DNA of 64,000 nt from assembly GCA_964017235.1 (NCBI GenBank), contig OZ024929.1:59181603-59245602 (forward strand). The letters run 5' to 3'. Positions 1-10,720 of this stretch are shown here, piece after piece; position 1 is the first letter of the stretch; every line of letters begins with the position of its first letter. Both the position numbers and the translations under genes were made by a program. Below the pieces are notes generated by a model. The model did not search any database. It had not been told where the DNA came from and saw nothing but the letters and a program-made list of their open reading frames with translations. This stretch comes from Sabellastarte sp. h YS-2021 (taxonomy: Eukaryota; Annelida; Polychaeta; Sabellida; Sabellidae).

Positions 1-449
1 ATCTCTTACGGTTTCTGAGATATTAGCAAATTACTCAAAAGTAGTACTGAAAATACACAATGAAGTACCTAAATGGCTATTACTCATGTACTGACAAAGC
101 TATCAGTCCCAAATGCAATACCAAGCGAGCTATGGACATAACAATCTTGTATTCAAAATTGTAGTAAAATATCTTTAATTATTTTGGCTTAAATGCACGG
201 AAACCAATGGGTACTGAAAATAGCTGTACTTAAGTATTACTCAGTAAGCAAAAGAGGTACAACAGCCAAAAGCAATCCCAAGCAAGCTACTGACCCAATA
301 AGCCTGCATACCAAATTTGGTGACAATAGCTCTAACGCTTTTCCTTTAAATGAGCGGAAACCATGCGTGACGCCGGACATCGGACGCCGGACATCGGACG
401 GCGGAAAAAGCAAAAATAATATATCCACCCCCCAGGGGGGTGGACATAA
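1..449. repeat. Interspersed repeat tail (family J) ending in a perfect GC hairpin
   Basis: The segment shares phrases such as AAAAGCAATCCCA, CAAGCTA..GACCCAATAA and CATACCAAATTT with 20340-20700, so both are copies of one repeat family. It ends with a duplicated GCCGGACATCGGAC motif and a perfect palindrome at 424-444 (CCACCCCCC, one A, GGGGGGTGG) followed by ACATAAT. The copy at 20.7 kb also ends in GTGGACATAAT. A terminal hairpin of this kind fits a Helitron-like element end. The small open frames here are not genes. Confidence 0.6.
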
Positions 450-647
450 TGATCAAAATAATCCAAAATCTGCTGATTTTTTTTAAGTTTTTATACAATC
501 CAGAGTAGTCTTTGGTACCTTGCAGATTAAAATGGGGTGGCAAGTGCTTTATATCTTACAACTTCCAAGAAATTGGTGATTTTTCAGAAACACTGTTAAG
601 TTGCAAAAAGCCAATATGGCACCAAAAAATGTTACTATTTTAAATGT

Positions 648-649
<2 letters not shown>

Positions 650-683
<34 letters not shown>
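650..683. repeat. (TA)n microsatellite
   Basis: An uninterrupted run of about 17 TA dinucleotides lies immediately upstream of the palindrome array. Confidence 0.95.
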
Positions 684-685
<2 letters not shown>

Positions 686-687
<2 letters not shown>

Positions 688-868
688 CATTGAATGTAGA
701 TAACCATTGAATGTATACATTCAATGGGTTATTCATTGAATGTGTAGATTCAATGGCTTGGCCATTGAATGTACACATTCAATAGCAAGAAGTCATTGAA
801 TGTGTACATTCAATGGTTTAACTGTGGAATGTGTACATTCAATAGTCAAAGTCATTGAATGTGTATAT
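686..868. repeat. Tandem array of short palindromes (CATTGAATGTGTACATTCAATG type)
   Basis: About six units of roughly 30 bp are present. Each is itself an inverted repeat, of the type CATTGAATGT then ACATTCAATG, separated by short variable spacers. Every unit can fold as a hairpin or cruciform. Confidence 0.8.
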
Positions 869-1214
869 GAACTTAAGAAATGGTAATAAGTAATTGATAC
901 TGCATAAAATGTAGCTTATTTTTACCATTTCCTTAATATCAAATCTGTTGCTATTAACTTAAAAATAAACTTTTGGAATAAGATGATTTTCTAAAGTCAG
1001 TCATACTGTTAGGGGTTATAACAAAAACTGTTTCTTGAAATAATCATGAAACTCTAAAGTTTTATATGGGTACAAAACAAGATAAAAATGAATTCCTCTA
1101 TCTTTTAAAGTCTCCAAAATATTGATCCAAACAAGCATTTAAAATATTTCTAAAATTCTAAAGACAAACTAGAAAGCATTTTTCAACCAGTGTCAATTTC
1201 TATCAGAATTCAAT
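869..1214. other. AT-rich stretch, nothing recognised
   Basis: There is no open frame of note, no repeat period and no terminal motif that I can see. Confidence 0.5.
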
Positions 1215-1670
1215 ACGGTGGCTGAAATTCTTAAAAGCCTGAATTTTTCAGAGGTCCTAAAGGACTAGTGCTGAAATCGCTCTATCTCTTATGGTTTTCG
1301 AGATAGAAAACATTATCCAATTCCAGCAAAATTCAAGATGGTGGCTGAAATTTGGAGGAGTCTAAATTTTTCAGGTGTCCTGGTAGTCCTAAGTACCTAG
1401 GGGGTCTAATATTGGCCAAAATCACTCTATCTCTCACGGTTTTTGAGGTAAATGACATTTTCCATTTCCACCAAATTTCAAGATGGCAGCCAAAATTTTG
1501 GAAATTCTAAATTTTTCAGAGGTCCTAGAGAAGTCCTTAGCACCCAGGGGTTCAATACTTGCCTGAAATCATGTTCTTTGAACCCCTGGGTGACAGTTTC
1601 CCAGACATTTTCCATTGGCAATAAAATTCAAGTTGGCAGCCGAATTTCGGAAAAGTATAGGTTGGTTTGA
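1215..1670. repeat. Degenerate satellite family A, about three units
   Basis: The units contain a variant of TCGCTCTATCTC..ACGGTTTT.GAGAT, then TTTCCA..AAAATTCAAGATGG and AAATTTTTCAGAGGTCCT. The same core recurs at 5276-5600, 19.6-20.3, 20.8-22.7, 22.8-24.2, 26.8-27.1 and 30.6-30.9 kb. The open frame at 1452-1670 is made of repeat and is not called a gene. Confidence 0.75.
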
Positions 1671-2195
1671 TATCCCAAACCTCTTGGAGCAAAAATAAGC
1701 AAGTTATAAGCTATTTAAGTTTGGCTATCCTCGTTTGACCTTGAAGGAGGGGCCAAAAGTCAAATCTAACATCAGAAGATCTCTAGCCCATGATTTCCTA
1801 TAGGTTGGTTTCATATTGCAAACCTCTAGGACCAATAATAAGTGAGTTATAAACACTTTCAAATTAGGCTATCCTCATTTGACCTTGAAGAAGAGGCCAA
1901 AGGCCAAATCTGAACATATCAGAAGATTCTTAACCCATGATTTCCATTATATTTTTTACCATTGCAAAACTGTAGGACCAAGAATATATGAGTTATAAAC
2001 ACTTTTAAGTCTGGCTATTCTCATCTGACCTTGAAGAAGGAGCCAAAGGTCAAATCTGAACACATCAGAAGATTCCAAGCCCATGATTTCCCATAAGTTG
2101 GTTTCACATTGCAAACCTCTAGGACCAATAATAAGTGAGTTAAAAGTAGTTTAAATTTGGCTATCCTCATTGATCCTTGATGGAGGGGCCCAAGG
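1665..2195. repeat. Tandem repeat family H, about 3.5 units of about 150 bp
   Basis: Each unit carries TTTGACCTTGAAGAAG.GGCC, AAAGGTCAAATCTGAACA, CAGAAGATT, CCATGATTTCC and GCAAACCTCTAGGACCAATA. A related copy occurs at about 24780-25010. No coding content. Confidence 0.75.
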
Positions 2196-3467
2196 TCAAA
2201 TGAAATACACAAAATCGCTTATTGGCAAGTACAAATGTAAAGCTACATTAAAGTGTAGGATTTTCCTTTTTTGCTACCAAAATCAGTCGGTATAATATTA
2301 AATCTTAAAGACCTTATCTGTCGACTAACAGTCGACAGCAATGTGTATTCTAGAGTACCATGTGTGACAGCTAGCAGTCGACACCCCCATATGATATGCC
2401 AGCTTTCCTTCAGTACTGTAGAATTAAACGTCTTGGTATACTGAAGTACGTTATTTAAAATATTATGTATAAGGACGCTATGGATGGCACAAATCACTTG
2501 TGGTGTGTGTTTCAGCAACTTAAACTATCTGTAAGCTCTTCATCCTGATTTTCCTTTAGTATAGTAAAATACTCCTCCCTTGGTGGTGAAAGGGGTTAAC
2601 TTTGTCAAAAGACTATGACAATGGTTAAAAATTGATTGTTGCATCATTTATTGGTTTTGAAAACTTCATGATTTCAAAGTGTTGTGAGAATGATAGCCAT
2701 TTTCAGGAGCTACAAATGATAACCTAATTTTTAAAACGTGTTTGACTGAGAAACTTTAATTTTATGTCTGATAAAATGTCGGCTGATTTTTTTGGTTCAG
2801 TCAGAAGACTATTTAGATTATTCATATGGAAATCGTCATATATTTCTGATTAAAAATGCCTGCTGTTCTTGATCTACTCAATGATGCCATTTCAATGGTT
2901 GGTACTATTTTGGTAACCTGGATGTAAGTCAATTTGCAGTGGTTGACATCGTGTAATGGCCCATTTGGGACAGAACAGGAACCCATATTAAAAAACACTG
3001 AACAATTAAAATACTTATCTTACTCCCTTCTCAGGATCACTGATTTTCATTATTGAAAACATTTGAGAAGTTTTATTCCATATATTCTACTACAGTAACT
3101 TGTGTTCATGTCATAATACAGCTGCACAATAAGAGCTAGAAGTCACATTACATATCAGATGGAAAAGCTGTGACACAACTATCAAAAAAATCTCTTTTCT
3201 CTGTCCAAATTCTAGATTGTTATGCAGGAAGTAAAATAGTTATCACACTTTTAAATATTTGCAATGATTGAGGCAAAGTACATAGATAAAGGCATGCAAA
3301 GTGTGACAGAATTTCATTATACACTTTTATTTACTACTTATATATGATCAGTCTTTCAATTTTGTTGTCTTCCAAATTAATATGGCACTTGTTGAAAAGT
3401 ATGCATTCTACAATGCAAAATCTTTTAATTTTAAATAAGGTATTTTAGGCAAGGTACATATCATGAA
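2196..3467. other. AT-rich region, no gene recognised
   Basis: The short minus-strand frames at 2021-2518 have no recognisable domain and no codon-like structure. I see no tandem period and no transposon termini until the CTAG motif at 3468. Confidence 0.5.
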
Positions 3468-3520
3468 CTAGAAAAATGTTTTTGCAAATAAAAACAAAGC
3501 ATCCTAAATGTATAAATGTA
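3468..3520. mobile_element. Left terminus of a Helitron-like element (CTAGAAAAATG type)
   Basis: CTAGAAAAATGTTTTTGC at 3468, followed by AAAAACAAAGCATCC, closely matches the proven left terminus at 5837. As at every other copy in the window, CTAG is preceded by A, that is, the reverse complement reads CTAG followed by T. The matching right end was not identified with confidence. Confidence 0.5.
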
Positions 3521-3899
3521 ATGTCATAGAAGAAGGAGAAAATTTAAATATGGAAATATGAATATTTTGCATAGACACAACAAAAATGTAAGCATTTAAA
3601 TAGGCGACTGTGCATTCTTAAATAGAAAGCCTAAAACCTAATTCTCTCTCTTCTAATAATTTAATATATGTGTTAGAGAGATGAAGTATTGTAAAATAAT
3701 GTGATTACAACCAAACAAACTTACATATATTTTTAAAATTTTGGATTTCTTTTATTTCTTACTAAATATACATATGTGTCTTTTAAATTTGGGAGAGGAA
3801 TAACTCTAGAAATCACATTTAATTCTAATTTTTAAGGTAAAAAAATTATATCTATTTATATCATATACACAGACAGAGCCAATCTTTCACTTATAAACA

Positions 3900-5836
3900 A
3901 TGCCCTAAACAGCTTTGTAGTTATTGACTGTTTCACTCAATGTTAAACTTTCAAAGTACCTATTACCCAGTTAGCTACGGAGTTACAGCTCTGAAAATTC
4001 GCCATGATATAGATCATCAAAAAGTAGTTGATCAATGTCTTTCAATTAAATTTTCTTAATTAAATACTTTTGTAGTTATGGTGAACTATTAAGGTAGCTA
4101 TTAATCAGTTAGCTATGAACCTACAGCTCAGATAACTGGCCAGTACACAGTACATCAAAAAGTAGGTGAAAAACAAATTTCATAATAACAAGGCCAAAAG
4201 GTGTTTTGGTCACCTAGCACGAGCACAAAGCCATCAGCCACACGGGTAGTGCACTAGAATTTACAAAAGTCTGGTGACAAAGAAATTCCAACTCAGACAC
4301 ATCCTACAGCAGGTCTAGAACTCAAATGGTCACCCAACCAAGTACTAACATAGCCCATTGCCACTTAACTTCAGTGAGCAGACAAATACTCATCACGCTG
4401 CGCCACAACTCTAGAAGCATGAGCTCTATCGAGGCTCATGCTTAAAACACTCTTTATTCAATAGTTTTGTGGTTACAAGTGATTTACTTAAAGCTGAAAT
4501 AACAAAGTAACTATTACTCAGCTATGCAGATAAAGCTCTGAAAATACGCCACAACACAGGTCATCCAGAAGTTGGTGAATAACATATTTGATAAAAATCC
4601 TCTAATTTTAACAGTATTGAACTTACAAGTAATTTTATTCAATGGCAAAATGCTGAACAACAAGACCTCTGATGCGGTCATTTATCTCCCGCCATAAAAT
4701 AATGGTACTGTAGGTAATACATTACAAAACTGTGGTTTTATATTGTAAAATGGCATGCATCTATGGCCAGATGCAAGATGCATCCACCTGAAAAGGACAG
4801 CTAACATGGTTGTGAAGACAAACAGCATTTTCATGATTAAGAATTAATTAAGAAAATTCTACATTATTATTCAACATTACAAGGGTAATCCTTAGGTTTA
4901 TAACAAACCTCTAAACTGAATACTTTTGAAGTTACAAGTGACTTACTCAGTCGCAAAATGTCAAAGTAGCTATTACTCAGTGAGTATTATAGCTAGAGCT
5001 CTAAAAAATTTTCACGACACAGAACATGAAAAAGTAGATGAACAACATATTTAATAAACAAGTGACTTACTCCTTGGCAAAATACTAAAGAAGCTATTAC
5101 TCAGTTAGAATTATAGCTACAGCTCTGAAAATTTGCTGTCCCACAGAATATCAGAAAGTAGGTGAACAACATATTTTACCAAAACCACTAAATTTAATAC
5201 TTTTGAAGTTACAAGTCATTTACTCCTTACTATAATAGCACAGTAGCTATTATTAAGTTAGCTCAGTTAGATAAACGATATTTTCCCTTTCCACCAAAAT
5301 TCAAGATGGCAGCCGAAATGTGGAAAAGTCTAACTTTTTCAAATATCCTGGAGAAGTAGTCCTTGGTAACCTAGGGGGTCCAAAGTTTACCCGAAATTGC
5401 TCTATCTCTGACGGTTTTCGAGATAAATGACATTTTCCATTTCCGCAAAACTTAAAGATGGCAGCCAAATATCGGAAAAGTCTAACTTTTTCAGAGGTGC
5501 TAGAAGAGTTACTTAGAACCCTGGAGATCCAAAATTTGCCCGGAATCGCTCGATCTCTTACAGTTTTTGAGATAAATAACATTTTCCATTTCCGCAAAAA
5601 TTATTTTTCTACAAATAAGAAAATAGCTATTACTCACTTATGGCATCCCGAAGTATGTACCATCTTATAGCTAAGGATAAAGTAGCTGAACAACATATTT
5701 CAGGAAAATACTCTAACTGCAATAGTTTTGGAGTTACAATCGATTTACTCAACAGTAATAATTTTAAAGTAGCTATTACTCAGCTATCTAATGTGCAACA
5801 GCTCTGAAACTTTACTATGTGACAGCTTATCAAAAA
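3900..5836. repeat. Irregular tandem repeat family E
   Basis: The recurrent phrases are TATTACTCAGTTAGCTAT, ACAGCTCTGAAAAT, CATCAAAAAGTAGGTGAA, CAACATATTT and TTTGAAGTTACAAGTGA. The units are irregular, roughly 130-160 bp or multiples. Family A fragments lie at 5276-5600. The array continues after the inserted element, at 12399. Confidence 0.75.
4195..4445 (-). mobile_element. 5S rRNA-derived SINE (SINE3-like), minus strand
   Basis: Read on the minus strand, 4329-4382 contains CACTGAAGTTAAGT, then GGGC, then GTTAGTACTTGGTTGGGTGACC. This is the order and sequence of the 3' half of a metazoan 5S rRNA, including its internal promoter C-box (consensus GGTTAGTACTTGGATGGG). GCTGTAGG follows, as at the 5S 3' end. 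The head of 5S is not well conserved. Flanks are non-5S sequence rich in short hairpins. The 5S-derived stretch is clear; the exact ends of the SINE are approximate. Confidence 0.65.
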
Positions 5837-6089
5837 CTAGAAAAATGTTTTTGCTAACAAAAACTAAACGTCCCAAAAAGGTTCACTGCAATATAATATA
5901 CAGTAGAAAAGGGTTTTTGAGAATAAAAACATGCAGTGCTGAGAGAAGAAGTGAAAGTTAAGCAGACAGTGTGGAAGTTCATGCATTAACATGAAAGAAA
6001 AATTTAAGCTTTATTTTGTTTTCTATGGTCATAAATTGCGAAAAGTTAATTGAATAAATGCTCTGGCTAATGTGGGTGTTCCACCACAC

Positions 6090-6660
6090 GACTAAGGCTC
6101 CCGATTAAGGGTTTTTGAGGGTCGGTTTGAAATATTTGCTTAGTCCCAGACCTTCTGTAAGGGTCGGTTGTGGTCGGTTGAGGCCGTGAGGAAAATCAAA
6201 CATGTTTGATATTTGTCACGACTCCAACCGATTCATATTTCCCGCCCTCAACAAAATGTCCAGTCCCAGGCTTCCTCAGGCCTCCTCAGACCCAATTTTA
6301 CACAGTCGTGTGTTGTCCCAGGCCGCCTGCGACCCTTAGTCCCAGACCTCCGTAGCTTAGTCCCAGGAGGCCGGTTGTTAGTCCCCGACTCATATATGAT
6401 GCGTATGAATTTCATGCGTCTGAAAGAGAATCGGTTCCATTAGTCCCCGGAAGCCTCAGACCGTCTGCGGTGTCCCGGGACCCAAAAATCAAGGTCTGGG
6501 ACTAAGCCCCGACTAAGGGTAACCGACCCTAACCGATCCAAGCTGGCGTCCTCAGGCCGCCTGGGACAACACAAATTTAGTCTGCGACGGTCTGAGGACG
6601 CCCCAGGAGGCCTGGGACTAACAACCGATTAAGAGCCGACTGTTTTCCGCGCGTCGCAAA
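6090..6660. repeat. Left subterminal repeat cluster of the Harbinger element
   Basis: Multiple variants of AGTCCCAGG, GAGGCCTGGGAC, GACTAAGGGT and ACCGACC occur in both orientations within about 570 bp. The matching cluster is at 10390-10720. Such clustered motifs are plausible binding sites for the element's own DNA-binding protein or transposase; that role is inference. Confidence 0.7.
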
Positions 6661-6690
6661 TTAAAACGAGGCAATGAGGGGGTCTGGGAC

Positions 6691-6698
6691 TATATAAG
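6691..6698 (+). promoter_or_regulatory. TATA box for the Harbinger MADF gene
   Basis: TATATAAG lies 170 bp before the first good ATG (6861), just inside the left subterminal repeats, with an uncluttered leader between. It is the only TATA-like motif upstream of this gene within the element. Confidence 0.55.
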
Positions 6699-6860
6699 CG
6701 ACCGCGCACACAACTGACTGTTTGGCTACTGAGAGACGTGTGTCACTGTTTTGTAGGGGTTTTCAGTTTTTTTAAATATTATATAATACTTGAGCTTAAG
6801 GCAAATTTCACAGTTAGGAGACACATTTTACTATTTTTTTGTTATTTTGTCGACTGGATT

Positions 6861-8064
6861 ATGAGGAAAGAGAAAGGAGGGAAGAGAGGAAGGAAAAAGA
6901 TGGATGAGAGGGAGAAGGAAAGTGAAGAACAGGAAAGGATTGAAGTTGCAGAGGAAGGGATTGAGAGGAGAGAGGAGGAGGAGATTGAGGAACGTCCAGA
7001 AGCTATTGAGGAAGCTGTAGAAGAAGAAGAGAGGTGTGAAGAAGATATACAGTGCCATTCATCAGCCAAGAGAGCCAGGGTGTGTGCAACTTTTACTGAC
7101 AGTCAGGAAATTTCCATTGTGGAATTTGTAAAGCAGCACCCAGAACTGTATGACAAGGAACATCCACGGTTCCACGACAGGAACACAAGAGAGGCTCTCT
7201 GGGCAGAAATATCTGCAGAACTGAAGCCCCAGCCCTTTGATGTCAGACGTTGGTTCGAATCCCAGCGAACGCGTTATGGCAAGCTGTCCAAGCTCCAATC
7301 TGGCCAAGCCCCGAGGGAGATGACCAAGAGACAGTCCTGGGTCTACCAACAGATGGATTTCCTTAAAACCCACATCAGACGAAAGGGGGCCAACAGAAGT
7401 TCAGGGTTTGAGGCCAGTCCAAATACCAGCAAGCAGGACGAATCTCGTGGCTCTACTACTGATACAGAACACCTTGAGTCCAGTGTCCTGAGGGAAAAGG
7501 AGTCAGTCCATCCTTACATCTACACCCGTTTCAACAGACTCCAAGATTCTCGAGCACTTTGACCAGATGAGGACATTGATCTTAGGTTTTCTGCAGCAGA
7601 AGTCAGACAGGCAGCCCTTCTTTGACTACGTGGCATCAGAGGCTGAAAAGATGACCCAAGAGGAATTTGAGGACCTTAAGGGCAGAATTTTTAGAGATAT
7701 TGAAAGCATTAAGACCAACCGTAGACGTCAACCACTAGCCAGAAGATCAGCCACTATTACCACAGAGTCCCAGAGGGTCGGGCTACTGCCAACAACCACT
7801 CCACAGGTGTCTAGTTCCACTCAAGCAGCAGCTGGCAGCAGTTTTGTGTACTATACACCAAGTCCCATTGGCTTCGGTCACCCTACATCAGTCCTAACTG
7901 TACAGGACGAAGGGAGCAGACACAACCTAAGTGGAATATTAAGCCAGCTCCCAGATCTAACATCAACACAGATCGTTGAGCAGCCTCAGCAGCAGCAACC
8001 GCAGCAGCAGCTCTTTACTATCACCACTTCAGCACCGCCTCAACAGCAGCAGCCTCCTCAGTAG
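6861..8064 (+). pseudogene. Harbinger-encoded MADF/Myb-like DNA-binding protein, frame-broken
   Basis: In PIF/Harbinger elements a small Myb/MADF-type protein accompanies the transposase and helps it enter the nucleus and bind the ends; this is the likely role. The frame can be read back to 6738, but only from a GTG, so ATG 6861 is preferred. Residues 1-60 are highly charged and Glu-rich with a KRGRKK basic stretch (possible NLS). Residues about 82-172 form the MADF fold (IVEFVKQHPELYD, a Trp at 'LWAEI', then 'VRRWFESQRTRYGKL' and 'WVYQQMDFLK'). The first frame stops at 7562. The second frame is open from before 7543 to 8064, reading KILEHFDQM, then a BESS-like 'FFDYVASEAEKM' segment and a Gln/Pro-rich tail. 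A single frameshift near 7500-7545 joins them; a small intron or a sequencing indel are alternatives. Confidence 0.75.
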
Positions 8065-8735
8065 CCATCCAGTCAGGGTGGGTCTTTGACCTGCCAGGCC
8101 CTTTTCAGGGCCACCAAATCTTCCAAAAACAATTATTCAGCTGCAAGTTATTCCAATTCCCCTCCCAAAACAAAAAAAAACAGTACAAATACTTATCACA
8201 AGAAAAAAAGCCCAACACTTACACCACCCCAAACATAAAATAACCCGTGGTAATACACTTAACAAAAATAAGGCCACATATTAAAAAATATTGATAAATG
8301 AACTCCAATTATGGCCAATAATATGCCCATTTGTAACTTAAAATCCATGGGATTGTTTTAACTTTGTAAAAAAAAAGTCCAACACTCACACCATCCCTAG
8401 AGTTAAAGATTTTTGGCTATCACATAGCCACCAACTCAAAAACAGACAAACCCACTAGTAAACATAACCACCAACCAAGGAACTGACACACACATTTGGA
8501 AACAGAATTATCCCACCCCCCAAAAAATTTCACAAACACATGAACTGCACACTCAACACATCCATTTAGGTGATGATATTTTATAATATTTTTTAAGCAA
8601 GGAAACAGATTTTATTGGGACATTTGTAATATTTTAAAAGATATCATAAAAATTCTCTCTTACTTTCAGTTATTTGTCTATAACTGATTCTAAATTTAAG
8701 GCAAATTTTGGGTGTAGTTTTTAAAGATTTGAGAG
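8065..8735. other. Non-coding AT-rich interior of the Harbinger element
   Basis: No coding frame is seen. There are homopolymer A runs and C-rich ACACCA patches. It lies between the 3' ends of the two convergent genes. Confidence 0.6.
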
Positions 8736-8935
8736 TTATGTTTAGCATGGGGTTTGTCTGTTTGTCTGTCTGTACAAGTTATGTTTGGCATGGGGTTTGT
8801 CTGTTTGTCCGTCTGTACAAGTTATGTTTGGCATGGGGTTTGTCTGTTTGTCCGTCTGTACAAGTTATGTTTGGCATGGGGTTTGTCAGTTTGTCCGTCT
8901 GTACAAGTTATGTTTGGCATGGGGTTTGTCTGAAA
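8736..8935. repeat. 43-bp tandem repeat, about 4.6 copies
   Basis: The unit begins TTATGTTTGGCATGGGG and continues TTTGTCTGTTTGTCCGTC; unit starts are at 8736, 8779, 8822, 8865 and 8908. Copies are nearly identical, suggesting recent expansion. The open frame across it (8708-8944) is only repeat. Confidence 0.9.
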
Positions 8936-9071
8936 CAAGCATAGCTCATTAATTGTTTTTGGAATAATTGGTAGTCCTGAAAAGAACTGTTTGTTAGTCC
9001 TGAAAAGGACTGTTATAGTTAGTCCTAAAAAGGACTGGTTACTGCAGCAGGACTTATATTCTGCCATCTTG

Positions 9072-10292
9072 CTAGGCCACTGCTCCCTCATTATTGAAGT
9101 AGTCCTTCAGGTAATCCCTCTGTCTTTTGGCTTCTCTAGCAGGGTTTCTGTCTTGGCCTCCACCAGTAGCACCACCAATCAATCCACAATCACCAGGCAC
9201 ATCATCATCATCATCCTCCCCAGGCTCTTGACCACCATGTTGACCTTGATACTGGCTTCTCAGTATGTTGTGCAGAACCACACAGGTGAATACCACTTCT
9301 TTGACTGTTTCTGGGGGTAGTTCAATGGTGGTCCTCATCACTCTGAATCTTGAAACCAGGATGCCAAAAGCGTTCTCAACAACTCTCCTGCCCCTTGATA
9401 TTCTATAGTTGGCAATCCTTTCCTCTCTTGTACACATCCTTCTGCCATAGGGTTTCATGAGCCAGGTCTTCAGGGCAAACGCATCATCTGCCAGGATGAA
9501 GTAGGGGACATCTCTACCACCCTGGGTTATAGGTGCTGGGTCAGGGAAGCCTATCCTGCCATCCTCAATCCTCCTCTTCAGCTGAGAGGCATTAAAGATC
9601 TGGGCATCTGAGCAAGATCCAGCTGTACCAGCATCCACCCATCTAAACTTGTACTGCCCATCTACCAGGGCCAACATCACAATGGAAAAGAACCCCTTGT
9701 AGTTGTGGTACAGGGCTCCAGTGTTTTGGGGTTTCTTCAGGGCCACATGCTTCCCATCCAGGGCTCCCAGGGCATGAGGAACATTCCACCTGATCCTGAA
9801 TTCCCTCTCCAGTTCTTTCCACTCATCTGGAGTAGTAGGACATTTCAGGTACTCTCTGGTGAACTCATCCTGGATGGCCCTGCAGACCTCTGGTAAAAAC
9901 TTGAAAATGGTGGATCTTCCAACCCTGAACTGACAGGATAGTGATGTGTAGGACTCTCCAGTGGCCAGATATCTGATGGTGAGGGCTAACTTCTCCCCAA
10001 CACTTATTGGAGCTCTGTAGTTGGTGGCCTGCCTGGCTAGACGTGGTTCCAGTCTGGTCTTTATCATTTTAAAGAATTCTGGGGTCATCCTCATGTAATT
10101 GGTGAATCCTGGAATGTCTGTGGCATACAGATCAGCCATAATGTTGTTGTAGGCCCCTCTCTCCTCTCTCTGTAGTAGCCATGGCCTGACCCACATGTTG
10201 TGCCTTCTTCTAGGTCTGATTATTTGTAACTGAATAAAAACCAAAAAAGCCCTAAGTTGTTGTTGAATCTGTCTTTCATTAAAAGGTGGCAT
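9072..10292 (-). CDS. Harbinger transposase (HARBI1-like DDE nuclease), intact
   Basis: This 406-residue protein starts at ATG 10292. It is the element's transposase, which cuts and rejoins the transposon ends in the nucleus. An N-terminal helical region contains a helix-turn-helix-like stretch at about 95-145 (ISVGEKLALTIRYLATG, then FRVGRSTIFKFL). The DDE_4 catalytic core follows: GALDGKHV (D179), FILADDAF (D269/D270) and RRVVENAFG (E306), with HNYKGFFSI at 196-204 as in HARBI1 relatives. The tail is acidic (EDDDDDV). The length fits the family and no stop or frameshift is visible, so it may still be functional. It faces the MADF gene 3'-to-3'. A TATATATATAAA-like stretch on the minus strand (10335-10350) could be its promoter. 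Vertebrate HARBI1 is a domesticated relative, but TIRs and TSD show that this copy is a transposon. Confidence 0.93.
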   Translation of the reverse strand: MPPFNERQIQQQLRAFLVFIQLQIIRPRRRHNMWVRPWLLQREERGAYNNIMADLYATDIPGFTNYMRMTPEFFKMIKTRLEPRLARQATNYRAPISVGEKLALTIRYLATGESYTSLSCQFRVGRSTIFKFLPEVCRAIQDEFTREYLKCPTTPDEWKELEREFRIRWNVPHALGALDGKHVALKKPQNTGALYHNYKGFFSIVMLALVDGQYKFRWVDAGTAGSCSDAQIFNASQLKRRIEDGRIGFPDPAPITQGGRDVPYFILADDAFALKTWLMKPYGRRMCTREERIANYRISRGRRVVENAFGILVSRFRVMRTTIELPPETVKEVVFTCVVLHNILRSQYQGQHGGQEPGEDDDDDVPGDCGLIGGATGGGQDRNPAREAKRQRDYLKDYFNNEGAVA

Positions 10293-10334
10293 CCTGCTGT
10301 GTTCCTAGAAAAGCAATGGTGATTAGATCGCGAA

Positions 10335-10350
10335 TTTTATATATATATAC
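10335..10350 (-). promoter_or_regulatory. Possible TATA box for the Harbinger transposase
   Basis: A TATATATATAAAATT stretch on the minus strand sits about 45 bp upstream of the transposase ATG. It could also be simple AT repeat. Confidence 0.35.
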
Positions 10351-10389
10351 CCACAAAATCCAGCTTTTCTTCAAAACAAGAATCGGCGA

Positions 10390-10720
10390 TCCTGGTCTGG
10401 GGAAGACTGAGGAGGCCTGAGGACGCCGGGAGTTAATCGTGGGTTAGTCGGCTCTTAGTCCCAGGAGGCCTGAGGCGTCCTGGGACCCAGTCGGTATGTG
10501 TATGACAGGATCGTGGTTGAAACCGACCAGAAAACTGGCTTAGTCGGTTCTTAGTCCCAGACCAGTCGGGGACTATCTGAGGCCGCCTGAGGCGTCCTGT
10601 AGCTTCCTGAGGACGATCTGTACTTAATCCCAGACTTCAATACCGATTCAGTATTCCCGCCCATTTTACCTTTTTTTCCACCGACTGTCCACGATTAAGG
10701 GTCGCCGACAGAATCGGGGC
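10390..10720. repeat. Right subterminal repeat cluster of the Harbinger element
   Basis: This is the inverted counterpart of the left cluster, with TTAGTCCCAGGAGGCCTGAG, GGCGTCCTGGGAC, TTAGTCGG and GATTAAGGGTCG variants. It supports both ends belonging to one element. Confidence 0.7.

Noticed and set aside
6831-7373. Minus-strand frames opposite the MADF gene
   Set aside because: They are shadows of the Glu-rich plus-strand coding region.
8708-8944. Cys-rich 78-residue frame that looks like a small secreted peptide
   Set aside because: It is four copies of a 43-bp repeat read in successive frames (period not divisible by three), inside the Harbinger interior.
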